Assembly: GCA_022572335.1 (NCBI GenBank)
Contig: JACZWD010000059.1
Location: forward strand, 1 to 12,646
Length of the DNA stretch: 12,646 nucleotides
From: Pseudomonadota bacterium
Lineage (GTDB): Bacteria; Pseudomonadota; Alphaproteobacteria; Rhodospirillales; 2-02-FULL-58-16
Direction of reading: 5' to 3'
Notes under the pieces: generated by a model
What the model saw: the letters and a program-made list of their open reading frames with translations, nothing else
Databases searched by the model: none
What the model was told of the DNA's origin: nothing
Translations under genes and position numbers: made by a program
Part shown: piece after piece, positions 1-7,145 of the stretch
How the letters are laid out: every line of letters begins with the position of its first letter
Numbering within the stretch: position 1 is the stretch's first letter

Positions 1-11
1 TCTTCCGATCT
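1..11 (+). other. Residual Illumina adapter sequence at contig edge
   Basis: The first eleven bases, TCTTCCGATCT, are identical to the 3' end of the standard Illumina read adapters. They sit exactly at the end of the window, where untrimmed adapter would be expected. The bases are therefore most likely not genomic. Chance identity over eleven bases at the very first position is improbable, but I cannot inspect the reads. Confidence 0.85.
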
Positions 12-39
12 AGCCACCATCTGGAGGGCAGGAGGAGCC

Positions 40-888
40 ATGCGCCTAGCGATTGGATTCGGCGTTGCCCAGGACGACTGGGAAGGGGCGAGCGCGTATG
101 TCGTGGAGGCCGAGCGTCTGGGCGTCGATTGCGTTTGGTCCGCGGAGGCATGGGGGTTCGACGCGGTCAGTCCGCTGGCCTACCTGGCGGCGAAGACGTC
201 GACGATCGGGCTGGGGACGAGCATCCTTCAGGTCGGCACGCGGACCCCGACGAATCTGGCGATGACGGCGATGTCGCTCTACTCGATGTCCAACGGTCGC
301 TTCAAGCTCGGCCTGGGCACCAGCGGGCCCCAGGTCATCGAGGGTTTTCAAGGCGTGATCTTCGACCACCCGGTAGCCCGCACGCGGGAGACCATCGAGA
401 TCATGAAACTGGTCGGCGCGACGGACTGGTTCGTGCGCGGGCCTTTCGTCATCGAGGGCGCGCTGATCGGGGTAGTCGGCGCCAGCATCGCCGCCTGGGT
501 CGCCGGAACCGGGGCCGAGAATCTGAAGCCGCCCCTCGATCTGGACGTGCGGTCGCCATCCTGGCCCGTCGATTCGGCGGATGCGGTGGTCGCCGTCAAC
601 ATGATCCACATCGCGCCCTGGGCGGCCTGCGAAGGGCTCCTGGCCGGGGCCGGGCGCCTGCTCGATGGCGGGGGGATCCTGTATCTCTACGGCCCCTTCC
701 ACGTGGGCGGCCGGCCGACCGCGCCGAGCAACGCCGCCTTCGACGACTCCCTGCGCCGCCGCAATCCCGAATGGGGCGTGCGCGACGTGGACGACGTGGC
801 GGCCGCGGCCGCCGCCCACGGCCTGGAGCTGAGCGAGACCGTGGAGATGCCGGCCAACAACCTGTCGGTGGTCCTGCGCCGGGCGTGA
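40..888 (+). CDS. Chimeric ORF: LLM oxidoreductase N-terminus / FtsX fragment / DUF938 methyltransferase C-terminus
   Basis: This 282-residue frame starts at an ATG with AGGAGG five bases upstream, but looks like three unrelated proteins. Residues 1 to about 118 resemble the N-terminus of F420/FMN-dependent luciferase-like oxidoreductases (early barrel strands, then GRFKLGLGTSGPQV). Residues about 119-148 (EIMKLVGATDWFVRGPFVIEG) match the membrane-domain signature of the cell-division protein FtsX. Residues about 148-282 are the C-terminal part of a DUF938 SAM-dependent methyltransferase (NMIHIAPW, LYLYGPF, TAPSNAAFD, NPEWGVRD, MPANNLSVV). The DUF938 part lacks the N-terminal SAM-binding motif. 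The LLM part is about a third of normal length. The adapter remnant just upstream and the shared residues at both joints favour an assembly artefact over a real fusion. The 3' end is convergent with the S4 gene, 18 bases away. An automated pipeline would probably name it for DUF938 or as a class I SAM methyltransferase. Confidence 0.8.
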   Translation: MRLAIGFGVAQDDWEGASAYVVEAERLGVDCVWSAEAWGFDAVSPLAYLAAKTSTIGLGTSILQVGTRTPTNLAMTAMSLYSMSNGRFKLGLGTSGPQVIEGFQGVIFDHPVARTRETIEIMKLVGATDWFVRGPFVIEGALIGVVGASIAAWVAGTGAENLKPPLDLDVRSPSWPVDSADAVVAVNMIHIAPWAACEGLLAGAGRLLDGGGILYLYGPFHVGGRPTAPSNAAFDDSLRRRNPEWGVRDVDDVAAAAAAHGLELSETVEMPANNLSVVLRRA

Positions 889-906
889 ACCCGTTTGCCG
901 CCCGCG

Positions 907-1284
907 TCACCGCCCTCCCTTCAGGCGGTCGGTGGCGCGGCGCTCGGCCTTGGTCGGGCGCCCCGCTCCCCGCTCCCGTTCGCCGGCGCTGGGCGCCGAC
1001 GGAGGGGTGCGTGCCTGGGGCGGCTCCAGGTCCTCGTACAGGGTCCGGGCTTCCGTCGCCGGACCCCGGCGCGCGCCCAGGGCGCTCACCCGGATCACCC
1101 GGATGTGGCGGCCAAGGGGAAAGGTGAGCACGTCGCCCGCCTTCAGCGCGTGATGGGGCTTGGTCACGGTGGTCCCGTTGATCCTCAGCCGGCGCGAGGC
1201 GCACAGCCGGGCGGCGAGGGTGCGGCTCTTGAGGAAGCGGGCGTACCACAGCCACTTGTCGACGCGCAGAGACTCCGCGTTCAT
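907..1284 (-). CDS. S4 domain RNA-binding protein (Hsp15-like)
   Basis: A 125-residue basic protein. Residues 6-60 form an S4 RNA-binding domain: LRVDKWLWYARFLKSRTLA, then RRLRINGTTVTKPHHALKAGDVL. S4 domains bind structured RNA. In the Hsp15/HslR group they recognise ribosomal RNA on stalled 50S subunits, but the exact target here cannot be read from sequence. The C-terminal tail is low-complexity and basic and ends in GRPTKAERRATDRLKGGR, a tail I recognise from alphaproteobacterial members. The start is fixed by context: ATG overlaps the stop of the upstream helicase in an ATGA, so the two are very likely co-transcribed and translationally coupled. The frame stays open far upstream of this ATG, but only because it runs antiparallel to other frames in G+C-rich DNA. 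The pairing with a SUV3-like helicase suggests a joint job in RNA processing or decay. Confidence 0.88.
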   Translation of the reverse strand: MNAESLRVDKWLWYARFLKSRTLAARLCASRRLRINGTTVTKPHHALKAGDVLTFPLGRHIRVIRVSALGARRGPATEARTLYEDLEPPQARTPPSAPSAGERERGAGRPTKAERRATDRLKGGR

Positions 1285-3785
1285 GGCCTCGGCGCGGGGT
1301 CCCGGAGCCTGGAAAACGGCGAGTCCGCCGCCCGCCCGGCGGCCTCGCGGGCGCGGCGCTGGTTCCCCTTGCGCCGGCGCATAGGCGCCGGGGCGTAGCG
1401 GACCTCGCCGTCGGCGCCTTTCGCCCGGTAGCCGAGCGCCGCCAGCACGCCGGATATTTCTTCCGGTCCGCAGCCGGCCAGGGACAGCAGCTCCGGCCCG
1501 GCGGCGAAGGGGCCGGCGCGCGACAGTTTCCAGGCGCGCTCCGCCAGCCTTTCGACGATGTCCACGCGCAAGGCCCGCAGGCCCAGCGGCCGGTAGCCCA
1601 CCGCCTCGTAGAACCGGTGCGGGACACCGTCGGCCAGGGGCACCGAGACCCGGCCCGGGGCCGGCACCGCGGAGTCCCCCAGACCCTCGTTGACCGCCCA
1701 CAGAAGCCCGCGCATCTCCACCGCCCGGGGCTTGATCAGCGCCGGCATGAAGACGCTTTCCCGGCCCAGCCGCACGCCCAGGTTCCTGAGCGCCTTGCGG
1801 CCGTCGCGCCCCAGCGCCTCCACCTGGCTTGCGGCGCGGCGCCGGGGCAGCGACCCCAGGGCTTCGCACAGCTGGAAGACGAGGCCGCGCGCCGCCCCGT
1901 CGAGGGGCGCCCGGCGGGCCGCGAACAGGGGCGCCAGGCGCGCCTCTATGGTGCCCGCCAGCCAGGCGGCGAGGCGGCGGCGCACCCGTTCGCGCATGTC
2001 CGGCTCCAAAAGGTCGCTGGCCAACGCCTCGACGCCGGGGCTGAGCACGTCCTTTCCGGCGACGAGCCGCGCCACGTCGGCGCCGCGCCACAGCAGCCGC
2101 CGGCCGTCGGCGAGGGCGAACGCCCCGTCGCCGTCGGCCTCGAGCCGTCCGACGCGGGCCGCGATCTCGGCGCCGAGGGCCCTCATGGCGGCGCCCCTGA
2201 CCCGCTTGGCGGCGGCGCCGGAGCCGCTGCCGTCGGCGGCGAAGCGGAAGCCGTCCAGGTGGCCGACGAAATGGCCCTCCACCAGCACCTCGCCGTCGCC
2301 GTCGACGGCGGCGGTGAGGGTGTGGCGCTCCTTCAGGCGGCTGACCAGGATGGCGGAGCGGCGGTCGACAAAACGCTGGGTCAGGCGTTCGTGCAGGGCA
2401 TCGGACAGCTTGTCCTCCACCGCGCGCGTCCTTTCCTGCCAGTGGCCGGCGTCGGCCAGCCAGTCGCCGCGGTACGACACATAGGTCCAGGTGCGGACGT
2501 TGGCGATGCGCTGAACCAGGGTCTCGATGTCGCCGTCGGTGCGCTCGATGCGGACCACCTGGTCGGCCACCCAGTCGGTAGGCAGCGTGGCGGCGGGTCC
2601 CATCAGGTGGCGGTAGATGCGCATCATCAGGCGGGTGTGGGCGTCGCTCATCAGGTTGCCGAAGTCGGGGATGCGGCACACCTCCCACAACAGGCGCACG
2701 GCGTCCTCGCCGGTGGCGAGGCGGGCGATGTCGGCGTCCGCGGACAGGGCCGCCAGGGCCGCCTCGTCGTCGGCTTCCCGGGCCCTGACCAGGCCGGGCC
2801 CCTCCGGCGGCACGGCGAGGCTGCGTCGAAGCGCGTCCAGCGAGGTGAAGCGGAGGTGCGCGTTGCGCCAGTACAGGGACGCCAGCGGCGGGAAACGGTG
2901 GTTCTCGATGGCGTCGGCCGTTTCCTGGTCCAAGGAGCCGGTGTCGCCGGTGGTGCCGAAGGTGCCCGCGTTCATGTGCCGTCCGGCGCGCCCGGCGATC
3001 TGGGCCAGTTCCGCCGGTGTCAGTTCGCGCACGCGCTGCCCGTCGAACTTCCGCGTCGCGGCGAAGGCGACGTGGTCGATGTCCATGTTGAGCCCCATGC
3101 CGATGGCGTCCGTGGCCACCAGGTAGTCCACGTCGCCGGCCTGGTACATGGCGACCTGGGCGTTGCGGGTGCGCGGGCTCAGCGCGCCGAGCACCACCGC
3201 CGCGCCGCCGCGCTGCCGGCGCACCAGTTCGGCGATGGCGTAGACATCGGCGGCCGAGAACGCGACCGCGGCGCTGCGCGGCGGCAGCCGGGTGATCTTG
3301 CGCTGGCCGGTATAGGTGAGGGTCGAGAACCGCGGCCGCGACATGAACTCGGCCTCGGGCACCAGCCGGCGGAGAAGGGGCCGGATGGTCTCGGCGCCCA
3401 TGAACATGGTCTCGTCGTCGCCGCGGGCGGACAACAGGGCGTCGGTGAAGACGTGGCCGCGGTCGGCGTCGGCGCACATCTGAATCTCGTCGACGCCGAG
3501 GAACGCCACCCGCCGGTCCACGGGCATGGATTCCACCGTGCACAGGAAGTACCGCGCATGGGCCGGCACGATCTTCTCCTCGCCGGTGATCAGGGCGACG
3601 TGGCGCCTGCCCTTGACGCGCACCGCCCGGTCGTAGTTCTCGCGCGCCAGAAGGCGCAGCGGGAACCCGATCATGCCGCTGGCGTGCCCGAGCATGCGCT
3701 CCATGGCGAAATGGGTCTTGCCCGTGTTCGTCGGCCCGAGCACGGCGAGGATGCGCGAGCGGTCCCGTGAGGTGTCGATCTGCAT
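1281..3785 (-). CDS. SUV3-like superfamily 2 ATP-dependent RNA helicase
   Basis: An 834-residue helicase of the alphaproteobacterial group related to mitochondrial SUV3, which unwinds RNA during turnover. Visible motifs are Walker A GPTNTGKT (17-24), motif II DEIQ (99-102), a motif III-like MGAET (129-133), motif V ATDAIGMGLNMDI (224-236) and motif VI QIAGRAGRH (262-270). The rest, about 500 residues, is helical with no motif I can name, and ends in a basic stretch (RRRKGNQRR). This layout and length are normal for bacterial relatives. The ATG at 3785 is chosen because the P-loop follows at residue 17, as in the family. The only Shine-Dalgarno-like sequence, GGGGAGG, lies about 15 bases upstream, which is long, so initiation may be weak. 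Its stop overlaps the S4 gene start. It is divergent from the KAP gene. Confidence 0.9.
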   Translation of the reverse strand: MQIDTSRDRSRILAVLGPTNTGKTHFAMERMLGHASGMIGFPLRLLARENYDRAVRVKGRRHVALITGEEKIVPAHARYFLCTVESMPVDRRVAFLGVDEIQMCADADRGHVFTDALLSARGDDETMFMGAETIRPLLRRLVPEAEFMSRPRFSTLTYTGQRKITRLPPRSAAVAFSAADVYAIAELVRRQRGGAAVVLGALSPRTRNAQVAMYQAGDVDYLVATDAIGMGLNMDIDHVAFAATRKFDGQRVRELTPAELAQIAGRAGRHMNAGTFGTTGDTGSLDQETADAIENHRFPPLASLYWRNAHLRFTSLDALRRSLAVPPEGPGLVRAREADDEAALAALSADADIARLATGEDAVRLLWEVCRIPDFGNLMSDAHTRLMMRIYRHLMGPAATLPTDWVADQVVRIERTDGDIETLVQRIANVRTWTYVSYRGDWLADAGHWQERTRAVEDKLSDALHERLTQRFVDRRSAILVSRLKERHTLTAAVDGDGEVLVEGHFVGHLDGFRFAADGSGSGAAAKRVRGAAMRALGAEIAARVGRLEADGDGAFALADGRRLLWRGADVARLVAGKDVLSPGVEALASDLLEPDMRERVRRRLAAWLAGTIEARLAPLFAARRAPLDGAARGLVFQLCEALGSLPRRRAASQVEALGRDGRKALRNLGVRLGRESVFMPALIKPRAVEMRGLLWAVNEGLGDSAVPAPGRVSVPLADGVPHRFYEAVGYRPLGLRALRVDIVERLAERAWKLSRAGPFAAGPELLSLAGCGPEEISGVLAALGYRAKGADGEVRYAPAPMRRRKGNQRRAREAAGRAADSPFSRLRDPAPRP

Positions 3786-4102
3786 GGGCGAAGAATCGCG
3801 CCTCCCCGTGGGGATTGCAAGGGGCGGGGCGGTGGTGTCCCGGTTTGAAGTCGTGGCGAACCAACGCCCTGAACGTCCGCTTTTTAGCGGATCATGTCTG
3901 CTTTACGCCCAACGGCAGACATTGGCGCAGGGTTATCGGTACTTCTGCTCCTGAGCCGAAGCGGACACAGCGATCTCGCATTCTGCATGCGAATAACCCG
4001 CAACATGGCGGGATGATAGGAGGCAAAGCCTTCCACTCGCGGAACTTTAATCGGCCCGCGCTTTGGTAGTACCCTTGGGAGGATGTGTAAGGGGGAAATC
4101 AG
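3786..4102. other. Intergenic region between divergent helicase and KAP genes
   Basis: This 317-base stretch separates the helicase (leftward) from the KAP NTPase (rightward) and must hold both start regions. No gene is supported. It holds inverted repeats made of related decamer words between 3872 and 3968, a small hairpin at 3997-4012 (CCCGC/GCGGG, 6-base loop), and AAGGGGG at 4089-4095 as ribosome binding site for the KAP gene. G+C drops compared with the helicase. I see no convincing -35/-10 pair; TTTAAT at 4046-4051 is a possible -10 without a good partner. Confidence 0.6.
3872..3968. repeat. Cluster of inverted-repeat words (GCRGACATT / GTCCGCT type)
   Basis: Five related words occur within 97 bases: AACGTCCGCT (3872-3881), AGCGGATCAT (3886-3895), CATGTCTGCT (3893-3902), GGCAGACATT (3914-3923) and AAGCGGACAC (3959-3968). 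They pair as two hairpins: TCCGCT with AGCGGA around a TTTT loop (3876-3891), and a perfect 8-bp stem ATGTCTGC with GCAGACAT around a 13-base loop (3894-3922). I recall similar short mosaic repeats, with their spurious translations, between genes of many alphaproteobacterial and environmental genomes. That is memory, not a search. A degenerate mobile or REP-like repeat is the likeliest reading. Confidence 0.55.
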
Positions 4103-6895
4103 ATGACAGAAGATGAGAGGCCGGATGGCAATTTTGAGCCCGAGTGGTTTGATGCCGACCACCTCGAAATACGGCTGCGGCTCCACTGGACTGCGGGACC
4201 ATTAAAGGGCGAATGGACCCTTTGCCGAGTTACCTATGAGGCGCTGGAGGATGGCGCCCATTTGTCTGAAATAAAAGACCCCAAAGCCGTCTTCAATGAA
4301 CACCGGAAAATGTTCACGGATGCGATTGATCGAAAGATCAAGGCAAATGATTTTGAGTCCGATGGATCGGTCTTGGTTCGCTCCCGGGACGTGAGCGGGG
4401 GTGGGGGCCGTTTTTCAGACGCATTCAGCAATGATTTTGAAAAAGGCAAACCGGATACAACAAAACAGACTGAATTACAGGGAGAGCCTTTTTCGGACGG
4501 GACGTATTTCAGTGATCGAACAGGTTTTGACGAAGACGGCGGAGATTTGGGTCGCGCTGGCGCTTTAAGCGACACCATTTATGACACCGAAGACAAGCTG
4601 CAGTTTAGTGCCCGGGCAAAAACCTTTGCAAAATTAATTGCCGACGAAAGTCTGCGGCTGCCGCTGGCTATCGGCCTGTTTGGGAACTGGGGGTGCGGAA
4701 AATCTTTTTTCATGAATTTGGTGAAGAACACGATCGACGATATTACCAAAACGGCTCGGATGCCGGATGCCGAACCATCAACCTACCTGCCCCGCATCGC
4801 TCAGATTGAATTCAACGCTTGGCATTACGCGGACACGAACCTTTGGGCATCCATGGCGGCGCGTATCTATGAAGGCCTTATGGAGGAACTAGCGGGACCT
4901 AGAAAACCTATCACCGCGGAAGTCCGGGCTCGCCTTCGTACAGATATACGATCGAGTAAACTCCAGATCGAAGCTGCAGAAGCTGAGCGCGAAATTGCTA
5001 AAGAACAGCAGGCAAAAGTGTTTGAAACTCTCGAACGCGTGAAATTGGAAAAAACCGAAGCGAAAAACAAGCTCAGTAAAAAACTAATCGAAAATCTTAA
5101 AAATGACGAAAGCCGGAAGGCATCAATTAAAAAACTTGAGGATATTGCGAAAAAGCTTGGGCTCTCGGAAATCATTCAATCGGCACAAGACGTCGACAAT
5201 CTGATCACAGAGTTCAAAGGCTTGGCTAGTGGAGCCGGTGCCGTCTGGTCCCGTTTTAGGCAATTTTTCAAGACCGGCTTGTCCGCTGCCACTTTCGCTG
5301 CATCCTTGGCCTTGGCTTTATTTGTTGTCTTCAATTTGGGTGAACTGCTCATTTGGATATTCAGAGATCTATTCGATCTTCCAGGTTTCGTGAATTGGGC
5401 ATCTGATCGCGTTTCGGCCCTTGCTGCGGAATCACTTACAGCCCTGGGTGCTGCGGTCACTTGGATTGGCACCCAGTTGAAGCGCGCATCCGACGGACTT
5501 GCCAAGGCTCAAGATTTGCGCACCGGTATAAACGATCTGCTGAACCCGACTGCAGAGGACGGTGATCCCTTGGCAGAAGCGAAAAAAGAACTGGGGGCTG
5601 CCGAAGACGCGGTTGAAGATGCGGAGCAAGAAATCAAAGAGATTGAAAATAGGCTCAGGGAAGTTGCCAAAGAACTTCAACGCATTAATGCTGGCGGATT
5701 GGTCTACGACTTCCTGGCGGAGAAACTTAGTGACTCCGAATACACGAAAAGTTTGGGACTAATATCAACGATCCGGGAGGACTTCAGGAACCTGGGTGAG
5801 CTTATGGAGGACTGGCGCAACAGTGACACGATCCAGGGACTTGACAATAATGACAACGTCCACCCCATCAAACGAATTGTTCTTTATATTGACGACCTTG
5901 ACCGCTGTCATCCCGACAGAGTCGTCGAGGTCCTGCAGGCCGTACACTTGCTGCTGGCCTACGATCTTTTCGTCGTAGTTGTGGCCGTCGATGCGCGTTG
6001 GTTGGAACGGAGCCTCTATCGCGAGTATGTGCCAGAACTGTTTGCAGCAACGAACGGCAATAACGCGCCGGCAAAATTGAAAGCAGTCGAGGCGTTTGAT
6101 CCCCATAACTATCTTGAGAAAATATTTCAAATCCCGTTTTCGGTGCCCAGCATGACACCAGAAGGTTTTGAAGAATTGATGGCCCATTTGGCTGGGGAAA
6201 TATCGCCTCCTAAAACTGTCGCGGGCGATGATCCTCAAGGAGGTACAATTGAAACACCAGCACCCCAGCTTCCGCCGAAGACACCACCTGAACAAAAATC
6301 ACAACCACGGTCAGATTCCAGGCCTCCCGCTCCTGTGCCTGCATTACTGCCTGAAGAGGCCCGATGCCTTGGTTGCATGCATGCGCTGATCAAGACCCCC
6401 CGATTGGCCAAGCGCCTGGTGAATCTCTACAGATTGATCCGCATCAGCAGCATGGAGGATGCTGCAACGCCAACGAATTTTATGGATAATAAGGAGAAAC
6501 CATTTGTCGCCGTTACGTTAATGTTGGCGATCAATATCACTCATCCCAAAGTCAGCCCGCATTTTTTCAGCGCCATAAGAAACAAGTCACCGGCGGAGAT
6601 CATGTATTCTTCGGAATCTTCTGACAACCCGCGTTTTGAAGAAATTTTAACAGAATTGATTTGGTATGTGGCGCACATTGATGATGATGCCGATCTAAAT
6701 ACGGATATGAAATATATTAAACCGATCCTTGAAAATACCGATGTGGCAACGCTGAAAAAATTTGACGCCGACTTAGATCATACTGCCAAGTTACTCGAAC
6801 AGGCAGACTTGGATGCCAAGACGATTTCCATTCAAACTTTCAGAGATTGGGCAGCCGAGGTTGAGCGTTTTTCATTCAACTGGAAATCCAAATAA
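4103..6895 (+). CDS. KAP-family P-loop NTPase with N-terminal DUF1488-like domain, membrane segments and coiled coils
   Basis: A 930-residue protein. Residues about 15-97 resemble DUF1488, a small domain of unknown function (CRVTYEALED; FNEHRKMF; ESDGSVLVRSRDV). The KAP NTPase follows: Walker A GNWGCGKS (194-201), FNAWHY (237-242), LWASMAARIYEGL (247-259), Walker B IVLYIDDLDR (592-601), VVAVDARWL (626-634), FDPHNYLEKIFQIPF (665-679) and the C-terminal TPRLAKRLVNLYRL (765-778). Between the Walker motifs lies a large insert with a charged coiled coil (about 284-357), hydrophobic membrane-type segments (about 391-420, possibly 444-458) and a second coiled coil (about 487-530). A proline-rich linker covers about 702-748. 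KAP NTPases often carry membrane insertions; some act in phage exclusion (PifA of plasmid F; QatA of the Qat system). Here an exclusion or defence role is inference only. The gene is lower in G+C than its neighbours and stands alone. The start has GGGGG seven bases upstream. Confidence 0.88.
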   Translation: MTEDERPDGNFEPEWFDADHLEIRLRLHWTAGPLKGEWTLCRVTYEALEDGAHLSEIKDPKAVFNEHRKMFTDAIDRKIKANDFESDGSVLVRSRDVSGGGGRFSDAFSNDFEKGKPDTTKQTELQGEPFSDGTYFSDRTGFDEDGGDLGRAGALSDTIYDTEDKLQFSARAKTFAKLIADESLRLPLAIGLFGNWGCGKSFFMNLVKNTIDDITKTARMPDAEPSTYLPRIAQIEFNAWHYADTNLWASMAARIYEGLMEELAGPRKPITAEVRARLRTDIRSSKLQIEAAEAEREIAKEQQAKVFETLERVKLEKTEAKNKLSKKLIENLKNDESRKASIKKLEDIAKKLGLSEIIQSAQDVDNLITEFKGLASGAGAVWSRFRQFFKTGLSAATFAASLALALFVVFNLGELLIWIFRDLFDLPGFVNWASDRVSALAAESLTALGAAVTWIGTQLKRASDGLAKAQDLRTGINDLLNPTAEDGDPLAEAKKELGAAEDAVEDAEQEIKEIENRLREVAKELQRINAGGLVYDFLAEKLSDSEYTKSLGLISTIREDFRNLGELMEDWRNSDTIQGLDNNDNVHPIKRIVLYIDDLDRCHPDRVVEVLQAVHLLLAYDLFVVVVAVDARWLERSLYREYVPELFAATNGNNAPAKLKAVEAFDPHNYLEKIFQIPFSVPSMTPEGFEELMAHLAGEISPPKTVAGDDPQGGTIETPAPQLPPKTPPEQKSQPRSDSRPPAPVPALLPEEARCLGCMHALIKTPRLAKRLVNLYRLIRISSMEDAATPTNFMDNKEKPFVAVTLMLAINITHPKVSPHFFSAIRNKSPAEIMYSSESSDNPRFEEILTELIWYVAHIDDDADLNTDMKYIKPILENTDVATLKKFDADLDHTAKLLEQADLDAKTISIQTFRDWAAEVERFSFNWKSK

Positions 6896-6993
6896 CTCCA
6901 TTCCTTATGACCGCTTCTGGCTAGTTCCGGACTCAATCACCGCACCGGAACGACGACCGCTTTCATCCGCAAAGCCGGCATTCGAGTCCGTTT

Positions 6994-7008
6994 TGCGCTT
7001 TCAGCGCA
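6994..7008 (+). terminator. Possible terminator hairpin after the KAP gene
   Basis: TGCGCT and AGCGCA form a perfect 6-bp stem around TTC, about 100 bases after the KAP stop codon. The downstream sequence is A/T-rich (TCAAATTTCAAA) but not a clean T tract, so intrinsic termination is uncertain. It may equally belong to the repeat cluster. Confidence 0.3.
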
Positions 7009-7131
7009 TCAAATTTCAAACTGAGACACTACCGGCGGCGCGGGCCGGTATTCCCCGATGGTCGAAGCTGGTATCCTCGGCGGTGCCGCCCGGCTGAATG
7101 GGAAGTCGTGTTTTAAGCGGGCGGGACCCGC

Positions 7132-7136
7132 GGGAG
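7132..7136 (+). promoter_or_regulatory. Ribosome binding site fixing the start of the HtrA-like gene
   Basis: GGGAG ends nine bases before the ATG at 7146. An in-frame ATG at 7098 would add sixteen residues that do not look like the family N-terminus and has only GGCGGTG-type sequence before it, so the 7146 start is preferred. Confidence 0.55.
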
Positions 7137-7145
7137 AGCTTGAAA

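Larger units (their letters stand above)
6896..7145. other. Intergenic region downstream of the KAP gene with hairpins and repeat words
   Basis: No gene is supported in these 250 bases. GACCGCTT occurs twice (6909-6916 and 6955-6962), and the second copy is followed by AAAGCCGGCATT (6971-6982), an imperfect inverted partner. This recalls the words upstream of the KAP gene. A perfect hairpin TGCGCT/AGCGCA with a 3-base loop lies at 6994-7008 and might stop KAP transcription, although it lacks a T tract. Another, ACCGGC/GCCGGT with a 7-base loop, lies at 7031-7049. Composition returns to high G+C from about 7030, so the right edge of the unusual block is probably near there. Confidence 0.5.

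Noticed and set aside
1617..3770. Long plus-strand open frame of 717 codons opposite the helicase
   Set aside because: It is antisense to a gene with clear helicase motifs. It has no family resemblance, and such long open frames are common in very G+C-rich DNA.
1285..3864. Extension of the S4 reading frame far upstream (985 codons in total)
   Set aside because: The extra part is arginine- and proline-rich nonsense in the wrong frame of the helicase. The ATGA junction gives the true start.
3884..4186. Minus-strand frame of 100 codons with the peptide MSAVGRKADM
   Set aside because: It reads through the inverted-repeat cluster and into the KAP gene. I recall such peptides as recurrent spurious translations of dispersed repeats, so it is not called as a gene.
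3786..7145. A multi-gene defence operon or a CRISPR array around the KAP gene
   Set aside because: Only one coding sequence is present. The repeat words are irregularly spaced and inverted, without the regular repeat-spacer pattern of CRISPR.
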